Source of the DNA: Pleurodeles waltl
Taxonomy: Eukaryota > Chordata > Amphibia > Caudata > Salamandridae
Length of the DNA stretch: 64,000 nt
Direction: 5' to 3'
NCBI RefSeq assembly: GCF_031143425.1
Contig: NC_090446.1
Location: forward strand, 1,022,647,066-1,022,711,065
Both the position numbers and the translations under genes were made by a program. Under the pieces are notes generated by a model, which did no database searches, was not told where the DNA came from, and saw only the letters and a list, made by a program, of their open reading frames with translations. Below are positions 10,262 to 21,899 of the stretch, piece by piece (position 1 is the first letter of the stretch; each line of letters begins with the position of its first letter).

Positions 10262-10492
10262 ATAGTAACAAGTCTGTGATTAAAGCAAATGGTGTTCCAA
10301 CAGGACCTAAAGGTAACATTTTGGGGTTGTTTCCAGTTTGATGTTAGCAAGTGAAAAGCAACAGCCCGTAATAGACCTATCAATTTATAAGTTATGGTTG
10401 TGCAAGGCCACTGAGGTGACAAACTACCTAAAAAGATAATAATAAGGAAAAAGGGATGGTTACTTTAAAAATCCTAATAATTTGAGTTCAAA

Positions 10493-10884
10493 CTAGTTTC
10501 CAAAATTGATTATAGGAGGGCATTCAAATAACATGTGGTTTAAATCAGCAGTTGAGCATGAACAGGACCAACAAGAAGAGGTTGTATTTGGAGAAAATGA
10601 TTTTAGAGTCACAGGGGTAAATATTAGACAATGGTAGACAAAGTAGAGGGTCTGTGCAGTATTTGCAGACATTGCATTAAATCTTTTTTCCAGGCCAGCT
10701 CTGTCTTTGTTTTGATTCTGTCTGGAGACATTTGGAAGGATTTGTAAATAACAGATGAAGATGGAAATGTATCTAATAATGGAAAAGGTTTGTGGAAATG
10801 GGAGGTGAGCAGTAATTATTTGGCAATGTGAGAATATATTGATTAAGAGTGGTGCATAAAAGTTCATATTGTGTTCTAAAAGTG
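10493..10884 (-). pseudogene. LINE ORF2 C-terminal domain
   Basis: The minus-strand translation contains CWSCSCSTADLNHMLFECP, which fits the cysteine-histidine motif near the C-terminus of L1-type ORF2 proteins (C-x2-C ... H-M ... C-P). The preceding basic segment also fits. It is downstream (minus-strand sense) of the RT region at 16273-19195. If the gypsy insert and its 5-bp duplication are removed, the frame joins the conserved KFSLP segment at 16273 to this region. It is therefore very probably the tail of the same LINE copy. It is truncated by lack of a clear stop context and by decay. Confidence 0.65.
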
Positions 10885-10889
10885 TATGG
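10885..10889. other. Gypsy target-site duplication, left copy (TATGG)
   Basis: TATGG precedes the left end of the minus-strand gypsy element and is repeated at 16268-16272, where recognisable LINE coding sequence resumes. Five bases is the usual duplication for Ty3/gypsy integration. Confidence 0.55.
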
Positions 10890-11113
10890 TGTTGAGATGG
10901 GGCCACTCACCTGAAAAGCAGGATGTCTGCAGGGGTGATGGTATGCCCACCCCCGACCGCCTGGAACACCTCTCGGCACTTCCTGGTGAACACAGAAACC
11001 CCGACAGGTGTCCCAAAAGGAAAGGTGGAGTGGAAGAGAAAGAGACAAAACACTGCCACGTTTTGCCGGTCAAGCCAGGCACCCTGTATCTTCGGGGGGA
11101 GGTCGTTGTTGAA
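10890..11113 (-). repeat. 3' LTR remnant (last 224 bp)
   Basis: This segment is a clear direct repeat of 14861-15082, sharing long runs such as CAGGATGTCTGCAGGGG and AAAAGGAAAGGTGGAGTGGA. On the minus strand it ends ...CTCAACA, a canonical CA end, next to the TATGG duplication. It starts where integrase stops, so the upstream part of this LTR is missing. Confidence 0.6.
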
Positions 11114-11978
11114 ATGGGGGATACTCCAGTAGCCTTGTGGACACTGTTGTTATATACAAATTCAACAAGAGGTAAAGCCTTATTCCACTCAGTAGACCAT
11201 GTGTCAATGTAACATCTTAGGATTTGCTCCAGCAATTGGTTGGCACGTTCCGTCTGCCCATCCGTTTGTGGATGATATGCAGAGGACAAGCGGACGTCCA
11301 TACTGACAGAGGAACAGAAGCTACGCCAAAACCGTGATATAAATTGAGGTCCACGATCAGAAACAATTGTGGTGGGCAGCCCATGAAGCCGTACAGTGTG
11401 TTGGACAAACCAATAAGAGAGCTTGGAAGCCGTTGGGAGGCATTTTAATGGAACAAAATGAGCCATTTTAGTTAGGTAATCTACAACCACCCATTTGACA
11501 GTGTGTCCATTGGAAGCTGGGAGATCAGAAATAAAATCCATACTTATGGTATGCCATGGGGCCACCGCAATTGGCATGGGAAGTAACAATCCTGTGGCTG
11601 GAGTATGTGGGGTTTTAGCCCGAACACAGGTGGAACAAGTCTGGATGTAGCTTCTGACATTGTGCACAAGTGTGGGCCACCAAAACCATCTTTGAGATCT
11701 AACATCTTTTTCTCAGCCGGGTGACCTGCGAGGACAGAATCATGTCCCCAATGTAACACTCTCTCCCGTAATTCTTTGGTAGGGACCAACAACTGATCAG
11801 CATGGTATAGTAAACCCTCTTTTTCATAAACATCAGTTGAACAGGGAACCCAGTGTTGGACTACCCATATTTTCTCAAGGAACTCTTGGGAAGTGCACAC
11901 GGCCACGATTTTTTCGGGGGGTATAATGCTTCTGACCTGTTCTAGCGCATCATCAGAGGAGAAACCCATCCTTGACAA
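11114..11978 (-). pseudogene. Gypsy integrase (zinc finger and DDE core), frameshifted and truncated
   Basis: The minus strand shows a degenerate zinc finger (GHDSVLAGHPAEKK near 11750, then C-x2-C as CSTC near 11640) with a frameshift between its halves around 11670. The catalytic core follows, with D in MDFISDLP, D in VSDRGPQF and E in GQTERAN. The protein stops being recognisable at GVSPI (near 11120), where LTR sequence begins. The C-terminal DNA-binding region is absent. Compared with intact relatives, about the last third is lost. Confidence 0.8.
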
Positions 11979-13653
11979 CGATGATCTGTGTAAATAGTTA
12001 CGATATGTCTAGCTCCTAGTAGGTGGTGACGCCATTCCTGGAAGGCAAGCTTGATGGCCAGAAGTTCCCGCTCCGCCACCATGTAATTTTGCTCTGTGGG
12101 TATCAATTTCTTTGAGAAATAAGCTACTGGATGGAAATGCCCAGACTCAGGATCTTGTTGGGACAAGACACCACCCACTGCCATTTGGGAAGCATCTGCT
12201 TCCACGAAAAATGGCTGAACCGGGTCGGGATGATGGAGAATGGGTGCTTCAGTGAATGTGTTTTTAAGATGTTGGAAGGCTTTCTCAGCTTCTGCATCCC
12301 AGAGGAACTTAACCCCCTTTCGTAGTCGACGAGTTATGGGAGATACCACAGTAGAAAAGTAGGGTATAAATCTCTAATGAAATTTTGCGTAGCCCAAAAA
12401 CTGTTGCACATCCTTGATGGATCTTGGGACTACCCAATCTAAGATGGCATGTACCTAGGACCTATCCATGGAAATTCCATCTGGAGTGATCACATATCCC
12501 AGGAATTTCTACAGTTGTAACGTGAAAAACACATTTTTCCAGCTTTGCGAAGAGATGATGGTCACAAAGCCGTTGTAAAACCGCTCTTACATGCCCTATA
12601 TGTTCCTCAGTGGAAGATGAATCGATCAAAATGTCGTCTATGTATACCACTACACAGATATCCAGAAACTCCTGCAGCACTTCATTGATGAAAAATTGAA
12701 ACTCTGCAGGAGCGTTACACAACCCGAAGGGCATCACTGTGTACTCGAAGAGTCCGAATTTAGTTCAGAACGTAGTCTTCCACTCATCCCCCTTCATCAC
12801 TCGGATCAAGTGGTGGGCGCCCTGGAGGTTGAGTTTAGTATAAATGGTCGACTGACGTACCTGATCTAAAAGTACCAGGATCAACGGAAGTGGATACCAA
12901 TTTTATTAATGTCACTTTGTCCAATGCGCGATAATGTATACAGGCACACAACTCACAATTCTTCTTGGGTTCAAAGAACAAAGACGATGATACTGGTGAC
13001 GTTGAATGATGAATTAAACCCTTGGCAAATAGATCATCCAGGTAGTCTTGCAGGTATCGATTCTCAGACCTATGTGGCGGCAGCTGGGTGGCCTTCTGTT
13101 CACTAAAGACATCATGGAAGTCTTTATACAGTGCAGTAATGGCTAGTATGTCGTTCGGCTTGATAGCCGTACTATGTGTGGACCCACAATGCAAGGGTGT
13201 CACTAGTAATGGTTTGTCTTGGTAACAAGAGTGCCAGCAATGTTTAGCGCCTAATGTCACTGTCCTTGCTGCCCAGTCAAATTTGGGATTGTGTAACTGA
13301 AGCCAGGGTATCCCCAAAATGGCTTCAAATACTGGGATATCTATGAGGTCAAACTGAATTTGTTCTGTATGGTTGTTTGCACAAAGCATGGACAAGGGTG
13401 TTGTTTGATAAACTATAAGCCTGGAGGACAAGTCTGAGCCATCCACGGCTCTGACTTGTTCAGGGACATCTTTTCTGACAGTCGTAATATTTAGGGTTTT
13501 AGCCAAACCCAAGTCTAAAACGTTTCTGGTAGCCCCAGAGTCAAGCAATATGGGAATGACCTTATGAACCTGAGGGTACAACACTAACGTCACAATAAGA
13601 GTTAGATGGTGAGGTACTGGAGTGGTGGTATTAGCCAGAAGATGTGAGACCAT
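11979..13653 (-). pseudogene. Gypsy protease, reverse transcriptase and RNase H
   Basis: The protease begins near 13653 with the active-site DSGAT (near 13541) and ends around the conserved LGIPWL motif. RT follows with a damaged N-terminal part (LIHHSTSP, then FEPKK in place of the usual VPKK), [12 protein letters not shown] and YIDDILI near 12640. RNase H lies at 12349-11979 with VEADAS, ERELLAI and YTDHR. Frameshifts near 12835-12740 and 12460-12350 and several stops break the chain. Order and motifs are typical Ty3/gypsy pol. Confidence 0.8.
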
Positions 13654-13705
13654 ATTGAAAGAAGCGCTTGATAATTGTCCACTCTGGTTTAAGTTATCAA
13701 GCCAG

Positions 13706-14820
13706 TTAGTTTTCCGCCTGGTCAGGTAGAGAGAATTCAGGCCCTGTTACCACGCCAATGGCTTTCTTTGAAGCAGTAGGCTTGTTAGGACATTCCCAAG
13801 CAAAGTGCCCTGCTTTACCGCAGTATAAACACAGTTTCAATTTTTTCATATGTTCTTTCTCTTCCTTAGATAGTGGGCCCTGCACAATGCCAATTTGCCT
13901 GGGCTCAGGTGTGTCATGAGTGTGAATGGTGGACTCCTTTTACTCGGTTTTGAGCACCACTAAGCGTGTGTCACCCCGTACTTTTTCTCCCTTACGTTCA
14001 CTCAAGCGGTGATCCAATCGTACCACCAGGTCAATGAACTCTGAACACTCCGTAGGAGGTTCCACAATTTGGGCTAGAACATCCTTGAGATCATCCCGAA
14101 GGCCACAATAGAAGAGGGAAGTCCTCTTCTCCTCGGGCCACTCAGTCTCTGCCACCAACCGATTGAAAGAGGCGATATAGGACAGTAGATCATTGTTTTC
14201 CTGGTGCAAATTCAGCAACTCATTGTCACTGGCTTGCACGAAGAGGTGTTTGGTGAACAGTTTCCGCAAGGCTTCCTTGAACTGGTTCAAATCATACAGT
14301 ATAGGGTCATTGCGCTCCACCAGCGGAATAGACCAATTAGCTGCCTTGCCTCCCAAATAAGAGATAATAAAAGCTACCTTTGCAGCATCATTGTGGAATG
14401 CAGCTGCCCGACACAAAAACTGTAGCTGGCACTGGGTAAGAAAAATGTTGAACCTGGCACTATCCCCAAAAAACCTTTCTGGAGGAGCAAAGGGCACAGG
14501 GGATGGTGTTGTGACCATTACCTGCATGGGTTTTGTGTTGGAAGTCGTTGGTCCTGAATTGGGTCTAGGAACATGAATAGATGGGTCAAACCGAGGGGCC
14601 TGTAGTACTGGAGATCTTTATTTTAGTTTGACTCCTCCCCAGGGGGTGTCTTGTGGTTTATACCGCTGTCGTTCAGTGTGCAACTCCAGGTTCTCTTGCT
14701 TTAAGGAAAGAACTTCCTTCTGTAATCCAGCTAGGGCCCTAGTTAAATCTAATAAAGATGGAGCATCCTGATAAGTTGGTAAAGCCTGTGCTAAACCTTT
14801 GAAAGTACCTATTGAGGAAT
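13706..14820 (-). pseudogene. Gypsy gag with CCHC zinc knuckle
   Basis: On the minus strand an N-terminal coiled-coil-like segment rich in L, E, K and Q lies at about 14790-14640. A stop near 14620 follows, then the capsid-like region 14527-13940 (FLTQCQLQFL, YLGGKAANW, LFYCGLRDDLKDVLA). After another in-frame stop near 13940 the same frame continues to a CCHC knuckle, CLYCGKAGHFAWEC, at 13831-13790, and ends at a TAA (13706-13708). Gag would form the particle and bind element RNA. Pol follows in a different frame. Resemblance is to Sushi/Mart-type gag, relatives of which were domesticated in mammals as PEG10 and RTL genes (established knowledge). This copy is clearly decayed. Confidence 0.8.
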
Positions 14821-14860
14821 CGCTCGCCCAGGCAGCCCTGTATGTTGTGGCTTGGCTTTA

Positions 14861-16267
14861 TGTCGAGACAGGGCCACTCATCTGAAACGCAGGATGTCTG
14901 CAGGGGCTATGGAATACCCCCCGAACTCCTGGGACACCTCTTGGCACTTCCTGGTGGACACAGAAACCCCTGCAGGTGTCCCAAAAGGAAAGGTGGAGTG
15001 GAAGAGAAAGAGACAAAACACTACCATGTCTTGCCGGTCCAGCCAGGCACCCTGTATGTTTGCGGGCTGGTCGTTGTTGACACAGTGATAGTAGAGTTAG
15101 TGCACTCCACTTCCTTGAAACTGAATCTCTCTTTCTGATATGGGCACGGGAGCGGTAGAAGAACACTGGGATGCTCCAGCTCTTTTTTTTTTATAATAAT
15201 AACTGTTGGCACAATTACTAACACTGCCTTACCGAAAACCCAAACTGAGTGCCATAACAATAAGTACTGCAACACTAGGGCTGGCTTCACAGAGATTCAC
15301 TGTTGCACACTACAATTAGAACTGTGGTTGCACTTATCATGCACAAGAAAGACAAACAAGGGCATTAATTTTATCATGTATAACTTTCCTGCATGCATAG
15401 GGTTAAACTAAAAGGAACAAAAACAATCCAAGAAATAGAAATGTCCACTCTGGGTTTAAACAGTTAGGGTGGCACAGTTTGGTTTGGTTTCACTGTGTGT
15501 GTGAAAACCCTTCAAAAGCAAATTGCTCAAAGCTGAAACACAGGCATGAATGACACAATTTAAATCCAAGAATTATGCTATTAGAGAAAGAAAAGTCACG
15601 TAAATGCTCTTTTAAAATAGCACCGTCACTTTTTGTAGTACTTGAGCTCAAGCAGATTTCCTGAAGCACATTTAGGCAAGTAACTACAATAATAATGTAG
15701 AATGCTCAGAAATGCATTTGTCTCTTCAAGATAAGCACTCTGCCAAAATACGAGGTCTGAAATACACCAGCTGTTCTACGAAAGTGCAGCGCTCAAAGAA
15801 CAAACTCCCTGGAGAATACTTGTCACTTAGCTGCAGTCTTTTCCGGAGTGTTGGAGGAATGCCTGGTGTCAGCTGGTACAGGAACGAAGAAAATAATTAT
15901 CTTAAAAGTCCTAAATACAAGGATGACAGCAGGGGCTGGACTGCCAAATCAGATGCTGAGATCAGGAAGTAATACAAAGCCAAGCAGGGAGGCATGCTTC
16001 ACTCTGCTATTTGTAGCCAATCAGGAAAGCAGTTGAGTTTCCACCTGTGGATAAGTCACCAAACTGAATTAGAAGCACATGTCTACACCTGCTCACATTA
16101 GCAAACAAGCATTGGTAAAACAAGCATTGATAAAACCAATTGTGTAACACAGCACATTATGTTTACATAGAAACATGAAGGTTTAACCAAGAACAGAGAT
16201 ATGATTTAACCCTAATCCCTGGAGATGCCGACAGATAACACAGGAGGCACCTTGGGAATTCCTGAAA
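14861..16267 (-). repeat. 5' LTR of the minus-strand gypsy element (inferred extent)
   Basis: The 3' 222 bp of this segment (14861-15082) repeat at 10890-11113 and, on the minus strand, end ...CTCGACA next to the gag leader. The outer edge is placed at 16267 because TATGG at 16268-16272 matches the duplication at the other end and LINE coding sequence resumes there. The first bases (TTTCAGG on the minus strand) lack a canonical TG, so either the start has mutated or the edge is a few bases off. Within it, GATTGGCTACAAATAGC (near 16020) resembles a CAAT-box/TATA promoter region. No typical tRNA primer-binding TGG follows the LTR. No other gene is seen in 15083-16267. Confidence 0.5.
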
Positions 16268-16272
16268 TATGG
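16268..16272. other. Gypsy target-site duplication, right copy (TATGG)
   Basis: This is an exact match to 10885-10889. It marks where the LINE coding sequence is interrupted (minus-strand KFSLP ends here). Confidence 0.55.
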
Positions 16273-19195
16273 CAGAGAGAATTTAGTTTGAAGATCAGAA
16301 AAGGATATTAGTTGGCCATCCACAAGAAATTGTGATATCCAGAACAAACCTTTGGCTCACCAAGTCTTCCAATATATTGGACGATTTCTAATTCATAGCG
16401 ACTTATTATGTCAAATGGATTGTTGTTTATAGGTAGTAATTGAAGCATAGGTGGAAGAGGAGTCAGAAGTTTACAGGAATGGGAATATTCACTGTGAAAG
16501 CAAGAATTTCCTTAAAATCAAAAGAGGAAATGAGAGATTTCTTTAATTGTAGCCATAAAGGAGGTTGTAAGGAAGTTCATTGAGCAGCTTGTTTCAAAGA
16601 GAATGCATAGTGATATTTTTTAAAATCCAAAAACTTAAGAGCTCCATTAGATTGATGCTTTTTTAAGGAGGGCAGGGCTTTACGGGGAGATTTACCTTTC
16701 CAAATGAATTTAGATGAGAGAGTCTATTTTTTTTAAAAGGATGGAGGAATATGAACAGGAATCATGGCAAGAACATATAATATCAAGTGGGTGAGCATCA
16801 TCTTAATAGAATCAACTCTACCCCACCAGGAGATAAAGAGTGGATGCCAGTGAGCAATATTATTGTTTACTGTTTTGGTAGTATAATCAAAATTCTATTT
16901 TAAAGTTTATTTAATCATGTGTGAAAGCCACAATCCTAAGTATTTCACTTCGGAGGGTTGCCATGCAAAACCTGTGTGTTGAAATAATTGCTTGTTAGAT
17001 AAAACCTTTAAAGGCAATACTTCACATGTATCGTTATTATGTTGACCACCTGATAAGTGAGAAAATGTGGTAACTTGTTGAAGAAAAGGGGGAAGGGAAG
17101 TTGTAGGGTTGGAGCAATACAGAAGAATGTCATCTGCCTAAACAAACATTTTAATCTGGCGAGATCCAATTTGGAAACCTGAAATACTGGTATCTTGGTG
17201 GATTTCAGTTAGAAAGGGTTCAAGTCCGATAATAAACAACAGAGGTAATAGAGGACAACCTTGATGTACCCCTCTGAACAAAGGAAAATAGTCTCAGAGC
17301 ATGCCATTAACAAAAACTGCAGGGCCTGTGTATGGTAAGGAAATTATGGCTATCGGTTTGGGTGGAAAACCAATCCATTTTAATGCTTAAAACATATAAT
17401 CCCAGTCAATCCTATCAAAAGCTTTTTCTGTTTCCAAAGCAATAGCAGCAATAGGATGACTCAATGTGGAGGCCTTGCTTAGGTCATTAAAAAAGACTTG
17501 AGAATTATCAGATGCTAATCGACACTTAACAAAGACAGATTGTTCAGGGCATATAGTATGAGGTAGATTAGGGGCAATTGCCAACATTTTTGCAAAAATG
17601 TAGTCCGTATTAATTAGGGAGATGAGACGATATTTCTTGCACAAGAAAAGATCTTTATTGTCTTTTGGAATTAGGCAGATCATGGCATCTTGGAAGGAGC
17701 CTTGAGAGGCACCCTTAGCAATGAATGAATTAAAGAAAAAGTAAAAGGGTGGGAAGTAGGATGTTTGCAAAATGGCTATAAAATTCAGTACTAAAACCGT
17801 CTGGTCCAGTATTTTTCCCTCTATGTGATAGGGAGACTGCATGAGTAATTTCTCTATGTAAGATATCTGCTTTTAAGGAGTCAAAATGAATATGGTGCGA
17901 GGGAGAAGAAGGAATGGTTTGAAAATATTTGAGCATGTCTGATTTCAATGGTTGTGTTTCTGGAGAATATAAATTTGTGTAACAGGTAACACATTCATTT
18001 AAAATGTCTCTGTCATTTAAAGAGAATAGTCTCTACACTACTTTGTAAGGATTCTATTTTAGTTTTATCCCTTCTGATTTTTAAATATTTGGTCAGCACT
18101 TTCCCTTTTTATTTTGACCCCTGTAATAACAAGCATTGCTCTTCAGTTGATAAGAAGCAGCAGCATTCGTGGTGAGTCTGTTAAAGGTGAGTTTGGCATC
18201 AATAAGATTCTGTAGGGAGGATTATTTTTTAGAAAGATAGCACGTATATTCTGACTTTTTGTTTTTGTCCAGTTTTTGGATAGAATGGGTTTCCATCATT
18301 TTTTTTTTTCTTTTGCAAGACAACATTTATTATAAAACCTCTTGCTTTTTAAAGGAATCCCAAATCATTGCAAAACAAGAGTCAGGTGTAGTGTTAATGG
18401 CAACAAATTCTGAAGCAAAGACTCTAAATTTGGCTGTGAATTTGGAATCTAAAAGTAAAGAATTATTAAAGTGCCATCTATCTTCATGTGGGTTAAAGGA
18501 CATAAAGTCAAAATCTATGTATACTGGCAAATGATCTGATATCAAAATTTATCCTATATGAGACTGGAGAGCGTGTTGGGCTTACTAAGATAAAGATAGT
18601 CTATACTGGATTGTGAATGATGTAGTGCTGATTAAAAAGTGTATTCCCTAACATCCGGATGGCATAACCTCCAAATATCAACTAGTGATTACTCTGTATG
18701 GTTGATTTGAATTGAGAGTGCATTTCAGTATGAGCAAATATGATTCAGGAGTGTCTATCTAGTATGAAGTCATGATTTTGATTGCAGTCACCACCAAATA
18801 TACTATAATCATCATCACATAAAAGCAGTTTATCAGTAATTTTGGTCCAAAAAGTATTGTCAACAGAGACTGGACCATACATATTAAAAATATGCTATCA
18901 ATGAGAAGTTTAACAGTGATCCATCATCCTTCAGAATCAGACTCTTGGTTAATAACTGTAACATGCAACTTTTTATACCAAAGAATCAGCACTCCATTCT
19001 TCTTCCCCAATGCTGGAGAAGTAAACATATTACCTACCCAACATCTTCATAGCTTGCCAGCATCAAGCTCGGAAAGATGTGAATCTTGAAGTAACACAAT
19101 ATCTGTTTTCAATTTAACTAAATGGGATAACACCCTTTGCCATTTAATGGGGTTACTTAACCCTTTAACAATCCATGTGGGAACCCGGAATGTAA
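16273..19195 (-). pseudogene. LINE ORF2: apurinic-type endonuclease and reverse transcriptase
   Basis: The minus-strand translation starts with an endonuclease N-terminus (VKGLSNPIKWQRVLSHLVKL, then DIVLLQDSHLS near 19100). It continues through GGDCNQNHDF near 18780 and SDHLPV near 18540. The linker GKNTGPDGFSTEFY near 17810 leads into RT, with ICLIPKDNKD and KYRLISLIN near 17660-17620, TEKAFDRIDWDYMF near 17400 and further conserved segments to KFSLP at 16273. Frameshifts and stops are frequent. ORF2 would nick target DNA and prime reverse transcription there. The next part of the protein lies beyond the gypsy insert, at 10884. Confidence 0.8.
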
Positions 19196-19255
19196 TAGTA
19201 AAACAGCAACAAGAATATTCAATATGTTTACAGTATTAGTCTTTAGATAAGAGAG

Positions 19256-20420
19256 AGGCTATTTTTTAAAAACGGATGGAGGGATATGTACAGGAATCAT
19301 GGCAAGAACATATAATATCAAGTGGGTGACCATCATCTTAATAGAATCAACTCTGCCCCACCAGGAGAGAAAGAGTGGATGACAGTGAACAGTATTATTG
19401 TTTAGTGTTTTGGTAATATAATCACAATTCTATTTTAAAGTTTCCTTAATCATGTGTGAAAGCCACAATCCTAAGTATTTCATTTTGGAGGGTTGCCTTG
19501 CAAAACCTGTGTATTGAAATAATTGCTTGTTACACAAAACATTTGAAGGTAATACTTCACATTTATCGTTATTATGTTGATCACCTGATAAGTGAGAAAT
19601 TGTGGTAACTTGTTGAAGAAAAGGGGGAAGGGAAGTTGTAGGGTTGGAGCAATACAGAAGAATGTAATCTGCCTAAATGGACATTTTAATCTGGCGAGAT
19701 CCAATTTGGAAACCTGAAATACTGGCATCTTGTCGGATTTTAGTTAGAAAGGGTTCAAGTCTGATAATAAACAAAAGGGGTGATAGAAGACAACCTTGAT
19801 GTACCCTTCTGAACAAAGGAAAATAGTCTGAGAGCATGCCATTAACAAAAACTGCAGGGCCTGTGTGTAGTAAGGAAATTAAGGTGATCAGTTTAGGCGG
19901 ATAGCCAATCCATTTTAATGCTTGAAACATAAAATCCCAGTCAATCCTATCAAAAGCCTTTTCTGTATCCAAATCAATAGCAGCAATACGATGACTCAAT
20001 GTGGAGGTCTTGCTTAGGACCTTAAAAAAGACTCAAGAATTATCAGACGGCAATCGACACTTAGCAAAGACAGATTGTTCAGGGCCTATAATATCAGGTA
20101 GAATAGGGTCAATGTGTAATGCCGACATTTTTGCAAAAATGTTCTAGTCCGTATTAATTAGGGAGATGAGACGATATTTTGTGCACAAGGAAAGATCTTT
20201 ATTGTCTTTTGGAATTAGACAGATCATGGCATCTTGAAAAGAACCTTGTGAGGCACCCTTAGCAATGAATGAAATAAATAAAAGTAAAAGGCTTTTTAAT
20301 TTTTATTATTGAACGAACACAATATCTGTGTTTAGTTTAACTAAATGGGATAAAACCCTTCACCTTTTAATGGGGTTTCTTAACCTTTTAACAATCCATG
20401 TGGGAACCCAGAATGTAATA
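19256..20420 (-). pseudogene. Duplicated partial LINE ORF2 (endonuclease start fused to RT)
   Basis: The segment 20420-20310 repeats the endonuclease start seen at 19195-19070. It is followed directly by RT sequence (20290-19256) that parallels 17740-16715, including DTEKAFDRIDWDFMF near 19940 and FVNGMLSDYFPLFRRVHQGC near 19810. Most of the endonuclease is therefore missing between them, and the RT is cut at 19256, where the complete copy begins. The arrangement is a head-to-tail partial duplication within one LINE or two fused copies. All frames are broken. Confidence 0.7.
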
Positions 20421-20923
20421 TTACAACAGCAACATGAATATTCAATGTCTAAAGTAGTAAAATTGAGAATGAAATGAAATAAATACTGAAATGAATTAAA
20501 TTATGTGTTTTGCTTATTAAAGATAAGAAAGGTAGAGGAATGACTGAATGGAAAATAGGAAGGAAGAAACAATAAAATTGAGCCATATAGAAGAATATCA
20601 GTGAGGAAATAATAAAACAAAAAGACAGTACAAGTCATATAAGTGAATACCGAAGCACATACCTACAAAACACAAGAATGAGGGAGGGTGGTGACACCAT
20701 CAGACAGCGGTAACAGTAGTCGAACTCCAGAGGATGGCAGGGCAGCCTTGATTTGAATGGGAACAGGATATGAAGGTGTATATCTGTATTATAATGAAAA
20801 AGGCAATCCAGAATTAAAATATGCATAAAACAAGAGAAAGAGTAACATTACAAATTGACAAAAGAGAAGCTATTACCTAATGAATATTGGAAAGAAAACA
20901 GGCATGGAAAATAAGGCAGTATT

Positions 20924-21317
20924 TTAAGTGATCTTTGGAGTGTCCATATCGTCTTCTCCATGTTGCTGAAGAAATTTCTTAAGTGTAGCTGGTTCTTTGT
21001 AAGAGGACCATTTGGCATCAAGATTTTGTAGTGTTGTGTTAGTTTCTTCTATGCAGAGTTTTAATGTGTGTATTTCTTCAAGAATCACATCCACTGAAAG
21101 TTGGTATGGGTTTCACTGCAGATGGGGGATCCTCTTTTGGTCTTTTATTGCACCCCACAGGTGTTTTACCTGGTAATGAAGTTTTTGGAATAGTACCTGA
21201 ATAAGATTCATATTTGTGGGAAGTTGTGTCATCCATCTTGTTATAATTATAGTCTGAATCTGACAATATATGATTGGTGGAGGTATCGGATAGTTTAAGA
21301 TTTCTTATTTTCCCCAT
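20924..21317 (-). pseudogene. LINE ORF1-like remnant
   Basis: From ATG at 21317 the minus strand encodes a lysine- and serine-rich segment (MGKIRNLKLSD...). It is followed after a one-base frameshift near 21080 by a coiled-coil-like stretch (EEIHTLKLCIEETNTTLQNL), ending at a stop at 20924-20926. Position upstream of the endonuclease and the coil fit a short L1 ORF1 (RNA-binding chaperone). No RRM domain is visible, so this is a weak, positional call. Confidence 0.45.
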
Positions 21318-21899
21318 AGGTTGGAAAAGGATGGGAGGAGTGCAGGAGATTGTAAGTTCTCAAAGAACATAAGAGGCAGAAAAGTATGTAGAATTTATTA
21401 GAATTATAGTAGTATATACGAATTTGCAGGCATATGCATTTAGATGAGGAAATAAATAACAGTGTTGAAGGCTCCAAAATACAAAAAGCAAATTTAAATA
21501 AATATATTGTCAGTGTCAATCAGCATGGTTAGTTGTGTGTTTTAGAAGATAGCCATATAATGTGTGATGAGATTCTGAGGAACAGGGCTTCTTGAAACAT
21601 GAACTGAAGGGCATTCACTCCTGAAATTTAGTTATCAATATATTTTTGTTGAAAAAACATAGATTGTTAGGCAAGAAAATGCAACTGCAAGGAGTAGGAT
21701 GGGAGGCAACAAGCAGAAGGGTGGAAGCAGCAGAGTCTTAAAGGATTCCAGTCAGACAGCATTTTCTGGGGAGGAAACACAGCACTGTCTCCTCCTTTGG
21801 TGAGTGCAGGAGCAGTCTCAAGACAACAAATGGCACCCTGGGATAATTGGCGCCTAACACCCCACCACCATCTAAATCGGCACCTAAGCCATGCCTCTC
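21318..21899 (-). other. LINE 5' untranslated region
   Basis: The sequence between the LINE 5' edge, set by the target duplication at 21900-21910, and the ORF1-like start holds no recognised gene. The first 150 bp on the minus strand are richer in G/C (GGTGGTGGGGTGTTAGGCGCC), as is common for L1 5' regions that act as internal promoters. Confidence 0.45.

Larger units (their letters stand above)
10890..16267 (-). mobile_element. Ty3/gypsy retrotransposon (standard gene order), minus strand
   Basis: On the minus strand the order is 5' LTR (about 16267-14861), gag with a zinc knuckle, protease, RT, RNase H, integrase, then a 224-bp remnant of the 3' LTR (11113-10890). This is the normal gag-PR-RT-RH-IN order, in contrast to the element at the left edge. 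The integrase is cut off after its catalytic core and joined directly to the LTR remnant, so integrase C-terminus, polypurine tract and most of the 3' LTR are deleted. A 5-bp duplication TATGG flanks the element, which lies in the LINE. Gag and integrase resemble the vertebrate Sushi/Mart-type chromovirus relatives, but I cannot fix the clade. Multiple frameshifts make it non-functional. Confidence 0.75.
9171..21899 (-). mobile_element. L1-like LINE, nested and internally rearranged
   Basis: Reading the minus strand 5' to 3': a G/C-richer 5' end (21899 downward), an ORF1 remnant (21317-20924), a fragment of endonuclease start joined to part of RT (20420-19256), a complete endonuclease-RT stretch (19195-16273), the C-terminal domain (10884-10493), and a 3' end with AATAAA and a short A run at 9177-9171. 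An 11-bp target duplication flanks the whole. A gypsy element (10890-16267) and a GC-rich foldback element (9706-10261) sit inside it, each with its own target duplication. After removing both inserts the LINE is about 6.8 kb, a little longer than a typical L1 because part of ORF2 is duplicated. All reading frames are broken. Clade assignment to L1 rests on endonuclease and RT motifs. Confidence 0.75.

Noticed and set aside
9750..10422. Open frames across the GC-rich element and adjacent LINE
   Set aside because: They cross the insertion boundary and are Gly/Pro/Arg-rich translations of palindromic DNA.
10876..11113. Integrase reading frame continuing past GVSPI into a cysteine-rich tail
   Set aside because: This tail is encoded by LTR-remnant sequence that is repeated at 14861-15082, so it is readthrough into a junction, not protein.
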